A DNA stretch of 5,316 bases from Reyranella sp. (lineage in GTDB: Bacteria; Pseudomonadota; Alphaproteobacteria; Reyranellales; Reyranellaceae). Position numbers and translations under genes: made by a program. Shown in pieces: positions 1-4,986 of this stretch. Each line of letters opens with the position of its first letter. Position 1 is the first letter of the stretch. Where the stretch lies: contig JADHLS010000463.1 of NCBI GenBank assembly GCA_016780605.1, positions 1 through 5,316 of the forward strand. Direction: 5' to 3'. A model generated the notes under the pieces. That model saw only the letters and a program-made list of their open reading frames with translations, was not told the DNA's origin and did not search any database.

Positions 1-42
1 GGGCTGCTGCTCTCGGAGATAACGAAAAATACGCTCAGTCAT
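1..42 (-). CDS. N-terminus of probable type III PLP-dependent ornithine decarboxylase (partial)
   Basis: Only the first 14 codons are present (MTERIFRYLREQQP), read leftward from an ATG at 42-40; the rest lies beyond the left edge. Seen: an in-frame TGA eight codons upstream of this ATG, so the only alternative upstream start is a TTG seven codons before it. No clear Shine-Dalgarno sequence precedes the ATG. Known: alphaproteobacterial group IV (alanine racemase-fold) ornithine/lysine decarboxylases often begin with a similar short helix of the type M-T-x-x-I-x-x-F-L-x-x-x-x-P, followed by a CLVVDLD-like strand. They convert ornithine to putrescine in the cytoplasm. Inference: the match is short and recalled rather than searched. 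It gains some weight from the long structured leader in front of it, because this gene family in alphaproteobacteria can carry a speF-type RNA leader. Another product is quite possible. Confidence 0.42.
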   Translation of the reverse strand, partial: MTERIFRYLREQQP

Positions 43-124
43 CGCTGGGGGGTTCCCCGTCAATCAGGCTTGTTGTCGTGGAAAACGTCGAACGGGACGG
101 ACGGCGCAAAACGGCGCGGTCGCG

Positions 125-250
125 TCAGCCGATACTCGACGGGGTCTCTGTGGTCCGCAGGAGCGGACAATCGAACGAAGCGGCCCGGTCAGAACTTACC
201 GGGCTAATGACGGAATAGCGGGGAACGCGCCCCGCGCGGTGTGCAACCAT
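125..250 (-). CDS. Possible 41-aa leader peptide (upstream ORF) inside the structured leader
   Basis: An ATG at 250-248 opens 41 codons ending in TGA at 127-125. It is preceded by AAGGAG at 264-259 with 8 nt spacing, the best ribosome binding site in the left part of the window and far better than that of the left-edge gene. The peptide starts MVAHRAGRVPRYSVISPVSS and ends TPSSIG. It is basic at the front, rich in Ser, Arg and Pro, and has no membrane segment. Three of the leader's hairpins (218-235, 183-204, 153-168) lie within the reading frame, so a translating ribosome would have to open them. Inference: an attenuation or arrest-peptide arrangement is possible, by analogy with the speFL peptide that controls speF in gammaproteobacteria, but there is no evident sequence similarity. 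Equally, the ORF could be a by-product of RNA structure, with AAGGAG conserved for folding. A partial GAAG/CTTC pairing could mask the Shine-Dalgarno sequence. Confidence 0.35.
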   Translation of the reverse strand: MVAHRAGRVPRYSVISPVSSDRAASFDCPLLRTTETPSSIG

Positions 251-258
251 CTCAGAAG

Positions 259-264
259 CTCCTT
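259..264 (-). promoter_or_regulatory. Strong Shine-Dalgarno sequence of the leader ORF
   Basis: Minus-strand AAGGAG lies 8 nt before the ATG at 250. It matches the 16S rRNA 3' tail well and has near-optimal spacing. It is the main reason for treating the leader ORF as more than chance. Confidence 0.5.
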
Positions 265-362
265 CCCGGACCCGGCTTTCGCCGGCACTGCCAAAAAGGA
301 CGCTTTCCGTCGTTGCTTAACCACTATGGGCCAGCGGCACGTGCGTGGGCGTCTTCAATGCG

Positions 363-390
363 TAGATACAACTAATCGACGCGGTTACAA
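363..390 (-). promoter_or_regulatory. Weak candidate promoter for the left leader
   Basis: Minus strand: TTGTAA (390-385) and TATCTA (368-363) separated by 16 nt. They match TTGACA at 4 of 6 and TATAAT at 3 of 6 positions. Transcription would then begin near 356 and give a leader of about 315 nt. The surrounding stretch 363-440 is AT-richer than its neighbours and holds no gene. No intrinsic terminator for the upstream operon was found here, so read-through from the operon into the leader is also possible. Confidence 0.25.
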
Positions 391-440
391 GGAGAATCTG
401 CCCCGGCTGGCAAATTTTTGTGTGTCTTGTGTTCGAAAGG

Positions 441-1664
441 TCACGCGCGCGGCAGCGACGATCTCGGCAACCGGATCGATGCGGCGAGCATGGTGAAGGG
501 AACCAGCGAGGCCGCCGAGATGACCAGCGCGGCCTGTGTGCCGAGCAGCGTCGCGATCTTGCCCCACATCAACGAGCCCACGACCATCGCGCCGAAAAAC
601 ACCATCTGGTGTACCGCCATGCCTCGCGCACGCATGAAGTTGGGGAGGATCATCTGCACCGACGCGCCGTTGTTGGCGATGACGATGATCCAACAGGCGC
701 CGGAGAGGGCGATGCACGCGCCCACGACGTAGGGCGTCATGGCGAGCGCGGCGACCAGTGTGGCCAGCGCGTGGATGCCCATCGCCCAGATGTTGGCGCG
801 ATCGGGGCCGAGCAGGCGGTTGATCAGTGGCATCAACATGGCAGCCGCCACCGCGCCGACACCGAATACGGCGTAGAGGACGCCGAAGGAGAACTCGTCG
901 AGCCCTAGCTCGAAGCGACCGATCACCGGCAGCAGCGTGCTGATGGCAATGCCGGGGACGAAGAAGCAGAGGCCGCGGGCGAACACGGCCTTCAGCTCGG
1001 CCGAGTTGCGCACGAAGGCGATGCCGGTGCGGGCCGCCTCGGCGAAGCCCTCGCGGCGCTGGCTGGCCTGCGCCTCGGCCGAGCGCTTCCAGCGCGACAT
1101 GGCGAACAGGACGCCGACGTAGGTGCAGGCGTTGATGGCGAAAAGAAGGAAGACGCCGACCAGACCGAGCAGGATCTGGCCGATCACCGGCCCCACGGTG
1201 CGGGCGAGATTGAAGCCCGCGCTGTTGAGCGCGATCGCCGGCCGCAGCTGCGGGCCGGTGACGATCTCCGGCACGATGGCGTGCCAGGCCGGCGCGTTCA
1301 TGGCGTTGCCCAGCCCCGTGCAGAAAGTGAGCGCCAGCAGGTTCCAGTGGGTGAGCTGGCCGAAGAAGGCGAGGCCGGCCAAGGTCGCGGCCACGCCCAT
1401 CATCCAGACCTGGCAAGCCATGATGTACAGGCGGCGGTCGAAGCGGTCGGCCAGCACGCCGGCCGGGAAGCAGAACAGGAACATCGGCAGCGTGCCCGAC
1501 GCCGCCAGCAGGGCGACGAAGATCGGCTCGGATGTCAGGCTGGTCATCTCCCAGGCGGCACCCGTGCTCTGCATCCAGCCGCCGGTGTTCGACAGGAGAT
1601 TGGCGATCCAGAGGGCCAGGAAGGCGCGATTGGCGAGCGGCGCGAACGCCGTGGGTTGGCTCAC
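441..1664 (-). CDS. MFS transporter, MFS_3/EntS-like exporter family
   Basis: A complete inner-membrane transporter of the major facilitator superfamily, 407 residues. Alternating hydrophobic segments cover nearly the whole protein, roughly 10-30, 46-70, 79-101, 108-130, 155-190, 231-247, 259-281, 292-332, 350-368 and 373-398, consistent with 10-12 helices. The MFS signature loop GVLADRFDRR sits at residues 69-78, between helices 2 and 3. The segment GNAMNAPAWHAIVPEIV (119-135) and the N-S-x-x-F-N-x-A-R-x-x-G-P pattern (147-159) are typical of the MFS_3 group, which includes enterobactin exporter EntS and many uncharacterised drug or metabolite exporters. The start is taken as GTG at 1664-1662, which overlaps the upstream TGA in GTGA and has AGAAGG four bases before it. 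Longer in-frame extensions only read through the upstream gene. It is the last gene of a three-gene operon. The substrate cannot be told from sequence; export of a product of the neighbouring acyltransferase is conceivable but untested. Confidence 0.93.
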   Translation of the reverse strand: MSQPTAFAPLANRAFLALWIANLLSNTGGWMQSTGAAWEMTSLTSEPIFVALLAASGTLPMFLFCFPAGVLADRFDRRLYIMACQVWMMGVAATLAGLAFFGQLTHWNLLALTFCTGLGNAMNAPAWHAIVPEIVTGPQLRPAIALNSAGFNLARTVGPVIGQILLGLVGVFLLFAINACTYVGVLFAMSRWKRSAEAQASQRREGFAEAARTGIAFVRNSAELKAVFARGLCFFVPGIAISTLLPVIGRFELGLDEFSFGVLYAVFGVGAVAAAMLMPLINRLLGPDRANIWAMGIHALATLVAALAMTPYVVGACIALSGACWIIVIANNGASVQMILPNFMRARGMAVHQMVFFGAMVVGSLMWGKIATLLGTQAALVISAASLVPFTMLAASIRLPRSSLPRA

Positions 1665-2806
1665 AACGCCTTCTCGTAGATCCGATGGGTCTTGTAGTGC
1701 ACCCCGCCGACCGAGCGGATGATGTTGTTGGTGGCCTTGTTGTCCTCGAGGATCCAGCCAAGCTCGGCGCTGGTCTTGCCCAGCCGCTTGCCGTTGGCCC
1801 TGAGATGGTCGATCGCCATCATGGCGAGCCCCGCGCCCATGAGCGGATGGTGGCGATACTTCTTCTTCACCCCCATCAGCGGCACGCGCGTGCTGCCCAC
1901 GCCGGCAATCTTGAGCCGCCACAGGAGCTTCACCAGGTTGACCGGGCCGAGGCTACCGTTGAACTCCTCGATCGCCTCGTTGAGGTTGGTCAGCGCCACG
2001 ATGAAGGCCACCGCCTCGTCGTCGACCTCCACGAAGACCGCGAGGTCGGGCACGATCACCGGGCCGAAGGCCTTGGAGGCGTGGTCGATCTCGGCCTGGG
2101 TGAAGGGCACGAAGCCCCAATTGTCGCTCCAGGCGTCGTTGAAGATGCCCACCAGGGTCCGCACCTCGGCGTCGAACATCTTCATGTTGGCGGTGCGGAC
2201 CTTGACCCGGCCTTCGAAGCCCGCACGCGCCATCAGCTTGGCGCCGATCGTCTCAGGCGCATTCTGGACGTCATAGTCGTAGGAGAAGACGTCCTTCACC
2301 TTGGCATAGCCGCAGGCTTCGACGCGCGGGCCGACGTAGGGCGGATCGTAGGGCACGAGCAACATTGGGCGGCTCTCGAAGCCCCACACCAGCAGCCCGA
2401 CCTCCTCGTTGACCGAGAGGCTGAACGGACCGGTTGCCCGCTTCATGCCCTTTGAGCGGAGCCAATCCTCGGCGGCCCTGAACAGGGCGGCGAAGATCGC
2501 CGGATCGTCCTCGGCCACCAGGCAGCCGAAGTGACCGGTGTCGTCGCGGTAGCGCTCGAGGTAGGCGCGGTCGATCTGGGCGGTGATGCGGCCGACGACG
2601 CGGCCGCCGCGGCGCGCCAGGAAGAATTGCACCTCGACATGGCCGAACAGCGGGTTCTTGCCCGGCGTGAAGGCCTCGCGCCGCTCGGAGTCGAGGTGCG
2701 GGATGTAGCCCTTGTGGCCGGCATAGAGGCGCTTGGGCAGGTTGATGAAGGCTTTGAGGTCGGACTTGCCGGCAACCGGCGTCACGACGATGTCGGAAGA
2801 GGCCAT
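1661..2806 (-). CDS. YghO / bacterial ceramide synthase (bCerS)-like GNAT-fold acyltransferase
   Basis: A 381-residue cytosolic protein, no signal peptide or membrane helix. Blocks that mark the YghO-like family are visible: a front segment with LPxxLYAGxKGYIPHL (23-38, approximate spacing); ATGPFSLSVNEEVGLLVWGF (124-143); VPYDPPYVGP (151-160); FNDAWSDNWGFVPFT (222-236); LMGVKKKYR (310-318); and a C-terminal ELGWILEDNKATNNII (348-363) followed by YKTHRIYEK (371-379), which is the GNAT-type end. Known: databases label members variously as GNAT N-acetyltransferase-like, YghO or 'dATP pyrophosphohydrolase'. The Caulobacter ceramide synthase bCerS, which N-acylates a sphingoid base, belongs to this broader family as I recall it. 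Inference: an N- or O-acyltransferase using acyl-CoA or acyl-ACP. No serine palmitoyltransferase is in the window, so a sphingolipid role is unproven. It starts 6 bp after the phosphoesterase stop with only a weak GAGCGG site, and its stop overlaps the MFS start, so co-expression is very likely. Confidence 0.88.
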   Translation of the reverse strand: MASSDIVVTPVAGKSDLKAFINLPKRLYAGHKGYIPHLDSERREAFTPGKNPLFGHVEVQFFLARRGGRVVGRITAQIDRAYLERYRDDTGHFGCLVAEDDPAIFAALFRAAEDWLRSKGMKRATGPFSLSVNEEVGLLVWGFESRPMLLVPYDPPYVGPRVEACGYAKVKDVFSYDYDVQNAPETIGAKLMARAGFEGRVKVRTANMKMFDAEVRTLVGIFNDAWSDNWGFVPFTQAEIDHASKAFGPVIVPDLAVFVEVDDEAVAFIVALTNLNEAIEEFNGSLGPVNLVKLLWRLKIAGVGSTRVPLMGVKKKYRHHPLMGAGLAMMAIDHLRANGKRLGKTSAELGWILEDNKATNNIIRSVGGVHYKTHRIYEKAL

Positions 2807-2812
2807 TGCCGC

Positions 2813-3733
2813 TCAAGCTACCATGGCAAGCGGACCGCCACTGTGGAAGGTGAAGCGCCCATCGGTCTCGCAGCCTGCGCCATCGGCGCGCAGGGCGCGC
2901 AGCTCGACGTCGAATTGCCAGCCCGTTGCTTCACGCGTGATGCGAATGAGGTGCCAACGCGCGCGACCGTACTTGCTGCCGGGCGCTGCCGAGGCGGACG
3001 TGACACCGATCACCGGAACGGTGCCGCCGGGCCCGGCGATCTGCGCCACTTCGCTACGATGATTGTGGCCGTGAAGCACGAGCTCGCAGCCAGCGCGGCG
3101 GATCATGGCCTGGAAGGCGGCCGCATCGGTCAGGCGCTTGAAGTGCTTCTCTGTGGTGAGCGGCGGATGGTGGATCAGCACGACGCGGCAGAGACCCTCG
3201 CGACCGAGTTCGCCCAGGAGTCGCTCTGCCCGGGAAATCTGTGCCGCACCGAGGGTGCCGGTGGCGTAGAAGGGCGGCTTCGGAACCCCGCTGGACAGGC
3301 CGACCAGAGCGATGGGGCCCCGACGGCGCACGGTCGGGAAGACCTCGAAGTCGGTAGCCGGCGGCTGGCCGTCACCCGCGATATAGGCACCCCATCGACC
3401 GAGGCCTTGCGGCCAGGCCGTCGCGACATAGACGTCGTGATTGCCCGGAATGACTGTCACGTCATGCGGCCCCCCGAGCTTTGCGAGCCACTCGGCAGCG
3501 CGGTCGAACTCGGTCGGCAGGGAGATGTTCACCAGGTCGCCGGTGAGGGCGACATGGTCCGGCTTCTCCGCCTTGATGTCGGTCACGATCCCTGCCAATG
3601 CTTCGGGCACGTGCAGTTTGGCGCGTCGCCGCCACCAGTTCACATAGCCCGTCATCCGCTTGCCGAGCAGCTCGCTGGCGCGCGCCGTCGGCATCGGCAG
3701 ATGCGGATCGGAGAGATGGGCGAGCTTGAACAT
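2813..3733 (-). CDS. Calcineurin-like metallophosphoesterase
   Basis: A 306-residue soluble protein with the full set of dimetal phosphoesterase motifs in order: D-x-H at D9/H11 (SDPHLP), GD at 65-66 (TGDLV), GNHD at 97-100, HHPP at 188-191 and GHNH at 222-225. No signal peptide, so it should act in the cytoplasm. Length and motif spacing resemble class III cyclic nucleotide phosphodiesterase-like proteins (CpdA/Rv0805 relatives, about 275-320 residues). The same fold also includes UDP-diacylglucosamine hydrolase LpxH, so the substrate is open: a cyclic nucleotide, a nucleotide-sugar lipid or another phosphodiester. The ATG at 3733 puts the first motif at residue 9, as usual in the family. 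There is no strong Shine-Dalgarno sequence before it. It is the first gene of the operon with the YghO/bCerS-like acyltransferase and the MFS transporter, which makes a lipid or envelope substrate attractive but unproven. Confidence 0.93.
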   Translation of the reverse strand: MFKLAHLSDPHLPMPTARASELLGKRMTGYVNWWRRRAKLHVPEALAGIVTDIKAEKPDHVALTGDLVNISLPTEFDRAAEWLAKLGGPHDVTVIPGNHDVYVATAWPQGLGRWGAYIAGDGQPPATDFEVFPTVRRRGPIALVGLSSGVPKPPFYATGTLGAAQISRAERLLGELGREGLCRVVLIHHPPLTTEKHFKRLTDAAAFQAMIRRAGCELVLHGHNHRSEVAQIAGPGGTVPVIGVTSASAAPGSKYGRARWHLIRITREATGWQFDVELRALRADGAGCETDGRFTFHSGGPLAMVA

Positions 3734-3751
3734 GTCGGCGCTTGCTGGATC

Positions 3752-3780
3752 CAGAACGCAAGATAGCGCGAGCTTGTCAA
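3752..3780 (-). promoter_or_regulatory. Candidate promoter of the metallophosphoesterase operon
   Basis: On the minus strand a perfect TTGACA lies at 3780-3775. With 17 nt spacing the -10 position is GTTCTG (3757-3752), a poor match, which would place the start near 3745 and leave a leader of about 12 nt. The -35 box is part of the 11-nt palindrome GCTTGTCAAGC (3772-3782), so the same bases give TTGTCA on the plus strand at 3774-3779. No good -10 follows it there. The strong half-match and correct location are the only support. Confidence 0.32.
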
Positions 3781-3805
3781 GCCAAGGCCGTATCGCCGCA
3801 GCAGC

Positions 3806-3819
3806 TTGCGCTAGATCAA
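3806..3819. promoter_or_regulatory. FNR/FixK-like operator in the divergent intergenic region
   Basis: TTGCGCTAGATCAA fits the FNR/FixK layout TTGAT-N4-ATCAA: the right half-site is perfect and the left half keeps TTG. Variants with TTGCG in one half are known for alphaproteobacterial FnrL/FixK-type sites. The centre (3812.5) lies about 37 nt upstream of the plus-strand ATG at 3850, close enough that a bound protein would sit on the core promoter or start region of that gene. It is about 67 nt upstream of the predicted start of the minus-strand operon, a distance compatible with activation from an upstream site. Inference: oxygen-responsive control of one or both divergent genes. A chance occurrence is possible with one degenerate half. 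Confidence 0.42.
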
Positions 3820-3838
3820 GGTAAGCCGCCCGGCGACG

Positions 3839-3845
3839 AAGGAGG
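3839..3845 (+). promoter_or_regulatory. Ribosome binding site that fixes the start of the PhaC-like gene
   Basis: AAGGAGG, a full-strength Shine-Dalgarno sequence, ends four bases before the ATG at 3850. It favours this start over the ATG at 3874, eight codons downstream, and over the TTG at 3742, which would run the protein back through the intergenic region and the FNR-like site. Confidence 0.75.
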
Positions 3846-3849
3846 CTTC

Positions 3850-4986
3850 ATGCCAGCCCCACGGAACGCCCGAATGACCGAGAAACCGCCCGAGCGGCAG
3901 GCGCCTGCTTTTGGCCTGGACCTCTTCCTGTGGCCCCTGCGCGCGGCAAGCGAGGCGGCAGCGGCGCAGGCCGGTGGATTTGCCCAGCTCATGGCAGCGA
4001 CCTATGGCACGCCGGCTCGCTCCGACAAGCCCCCCTGGACGACGCCCAATCGCGTGCGCCTCGACCTCTCGACCATGGAGCTGCGCGATTTCTCGACGTC
4101 CGCCGACGGCGTGCCGACGCTGGTTTGCGCCCCGTTCGCGCTGCACAGCGCCACGCTTGCCGATTTTGCCCCTGGACACAGCCTGGTGCAGACATTGACG
4201 GGCCACGGCTGCGCGCGGGTCTTCGTCACCGACTGGCGCTCGGCCACGCGTGAGATGCGCCTGCTCACGATCGACAGCTACCTCGCCGAGCTCAACGTCG
4301 CGGTCGACGAGATCGGCGCGCCGGTCGATCTGGTGGGGCTGTGCCAGGGCGGCGTCATGGCGCTGATCTATGCCGCGCGCTTTCCGGAAAAGGTCCACAA
4401 GCTGGTGCTGGCCGGTGCTCCCATCGATGTCGAGGCCGAGACATCACTGCTCGCCCTGACCGCGCGGCACCTGCCGGTCGCCCTCTTCGACGAGGTCGTG
4501 CGGCTGGGCGATGGCCGGGTTCTCGGCCAGCGCATCATCGACCTGTGGCGGCCGGCGTTGAATGGCACGGATAGCGACGCAACCCTGCAGCACGATTGCA
4601 GCAACGCAGGCAGGGCCGCCGAGCTTCGGCAGCGCTTTCGCGACTGGTTGGAATGGACCGTCGACCTGCCTGGCGCCTACTACCATCAGACCGTGCTCTG
4701 GCTTTTCAAGGAGAACCGATTGGCGACAGGACGACTGACGGCGCTTGGCCAACGCATCGATCTTGGCGCCGTACGCCAACCCACGTTCCTGTTGGCAGCG
4801 CGCGACGACGAATTGGTGGCCGTCGAGCAGCTCATGGCAACGCGCCGCCTGCTCGGCACACCGGCCGATCGGATCGAGAGCGCCGTCGAGCCGTGCAGCC
4901 ACCTTGCTTTGTTCATCGGTGCGCGCAGCCTCGCGGGCAGCTGGACGAAGATCGCCAGCTGGCTCCGTCAGTCCTCCAGCACGTAG
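3850..4986 (+). CDS. Compact PHA synthase-like alpha/beta hydrolase (class III PhaC-like, Cys nucleophile)
   Basis: A 378-residue cytoplasmic alpha/beta hydrolase. The nucleophile elbow is GLCQGG (163-168), the G-x-C-x-G-G form used by PHA synthases rather than the serine box of lipases, so C165 is the likely nucleophile. The acid is D319 or D320 in AARDDELV, and the histidine is H351 in CSHLALFIG. The Cys-to-Asp distance (about 155) is close to that of class III PhaC. Further PhaC-like traits are VFVTDWR (124-130), the AARFPEKVHKLVLAGAPID block (175-193), and a W-x-x-D-x-P-x-x-x-x-x-Q stretch with KENRLATGRL (287-296). The N-terminal segment (about 20-60) is Ala-rich and amphipathic. Class I PhaC is about 590 residues, class III PhaC about 355, so this is short but not obviously truncated. 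A true polymerase would add hydroxyacyl-CoA units to PHA granules. A depolymerase, thioesterase or accessory role is also possible, and no PhaE partner is seen. Its 3' end overlaps the convergent phaC. Confidence 0.9.
   Translation: MPAPRNARMTEKPPERQAPAFGLDLFLWPLRAASEAAAAQAGGFAQLMAATYGTPARSDKPPWTTPNRVRLDLSTMELRDFSTSADGVPTLVCAPFALHSATLADFAPGHSLVQTLTGHGCARVFVTDWRSATREMRLLTIDSYLAELNVAVDEIGAPVDLVGLCQGGVMALIYAARFPEKVHKLVLAGAPIDVEAETSLLALTARHLPVALFDEVVRLGDGRVLGQRIIDLWRPALNGTDSDATLQHDCSNAGRAAELRQRFRDWLEWTVDLPGAYYHQTVLWLFKENRLATGRLTALGQRIDLGAVRQPTFLLAARDDELVAVEQLMATRRLLGTPADRIESAVEPCSHLALFIGARSLAGSWTKIASWLRQSSST

Larger units (their letters stand above)
43..362 (-). promoter_or_regulatory. Hairpin-rich 5' leader of the left-edge gene; candidate speF-type cis-regulatory RNA
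   Basis: This stretch holds no conventional gene. Read on the minus strand it contains a run of clean hairpins: a CCGGC/GCCGG stem with a GAAA tetraloop (272-285); a 6-bp GCGGGG/CCCCGC stem (218-235); a 7-bp GCCCGGT/ACCGGGC stem with an 8-nt loop (183-204); and a 6-bp GTCCGC/GCGGAC stem with a TCCT loop (153-168). A smaller 4-bp stem lies at 299-311. None is followed by a U-tract, so they do not look like intrinsic terminators. A strong Shine-Dalgarno sequence and a 41-codon ORF lie inside the region. Known: the speF RNA motif (Rfam) occurs upstream of ornithine decarboxylase genes in alphaproteobacteria. Inference: this leader fits that role by position, length and structure. I cannot align it to the speF consensus, so the family name is provisional; the presence of a structured leader is the firmer claim. 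Confidence 0.5.

Noticed and set aside
93..118. Short direct repeat of GCGCCGT flanking a T-run on the minus strand in the leader
   Set aside because: Only two imperfectly informative 7-nt copies in a GC-rich leader; too short to call a repeat element or operator.
391..440. Intrinsic terminator for the operon after the MFS stop
   Set aside because: No stable GC stem followed by a U-run is present on the minus strand; the only A-rich run is not preceded by a hairpin.
239..496. Plus-strand 85-codon open frame in the left intergenic region
   Set aside because: No convincing ribosome binding site or recognisable sequence, and it crosses from the structured leader into the 3' end of the MFS gene on the opposite strand.
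385..1761. Long minus-strand open frame overlapping the MFS gene
   Set aside because: Its translation is rich in Arg, Pro and His with no hydrophobic periodicity, as expected for an out-of-frame reading of a GC-rich gene; the MFS frame has clear family motifs.
1532..2455. Plus-strand open frame opposite the acyltransferase and MFS genes
   Set aside because: His-, Asp- and Val-rich translation without recognisable motifs and antisense to a confident gene; a shadow of high-GC codon use.
2531..3766. Plus-strand open frame of about 411 codons opposite the metallophosphoesterase
   Set aside because: Antisense to a gene with a complete set of phosphoesterase motifs; no domain or ribosome binding site supports it.
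3742..3849. N-terminal extension of the PhaC-like protein from a TTG at 3742
   Set aside because: It would cover the FNR-like site and most of the intergenic region, and has no good ribosome binding site, whereas AAGGAGG sits directly before the ATG at 3850.
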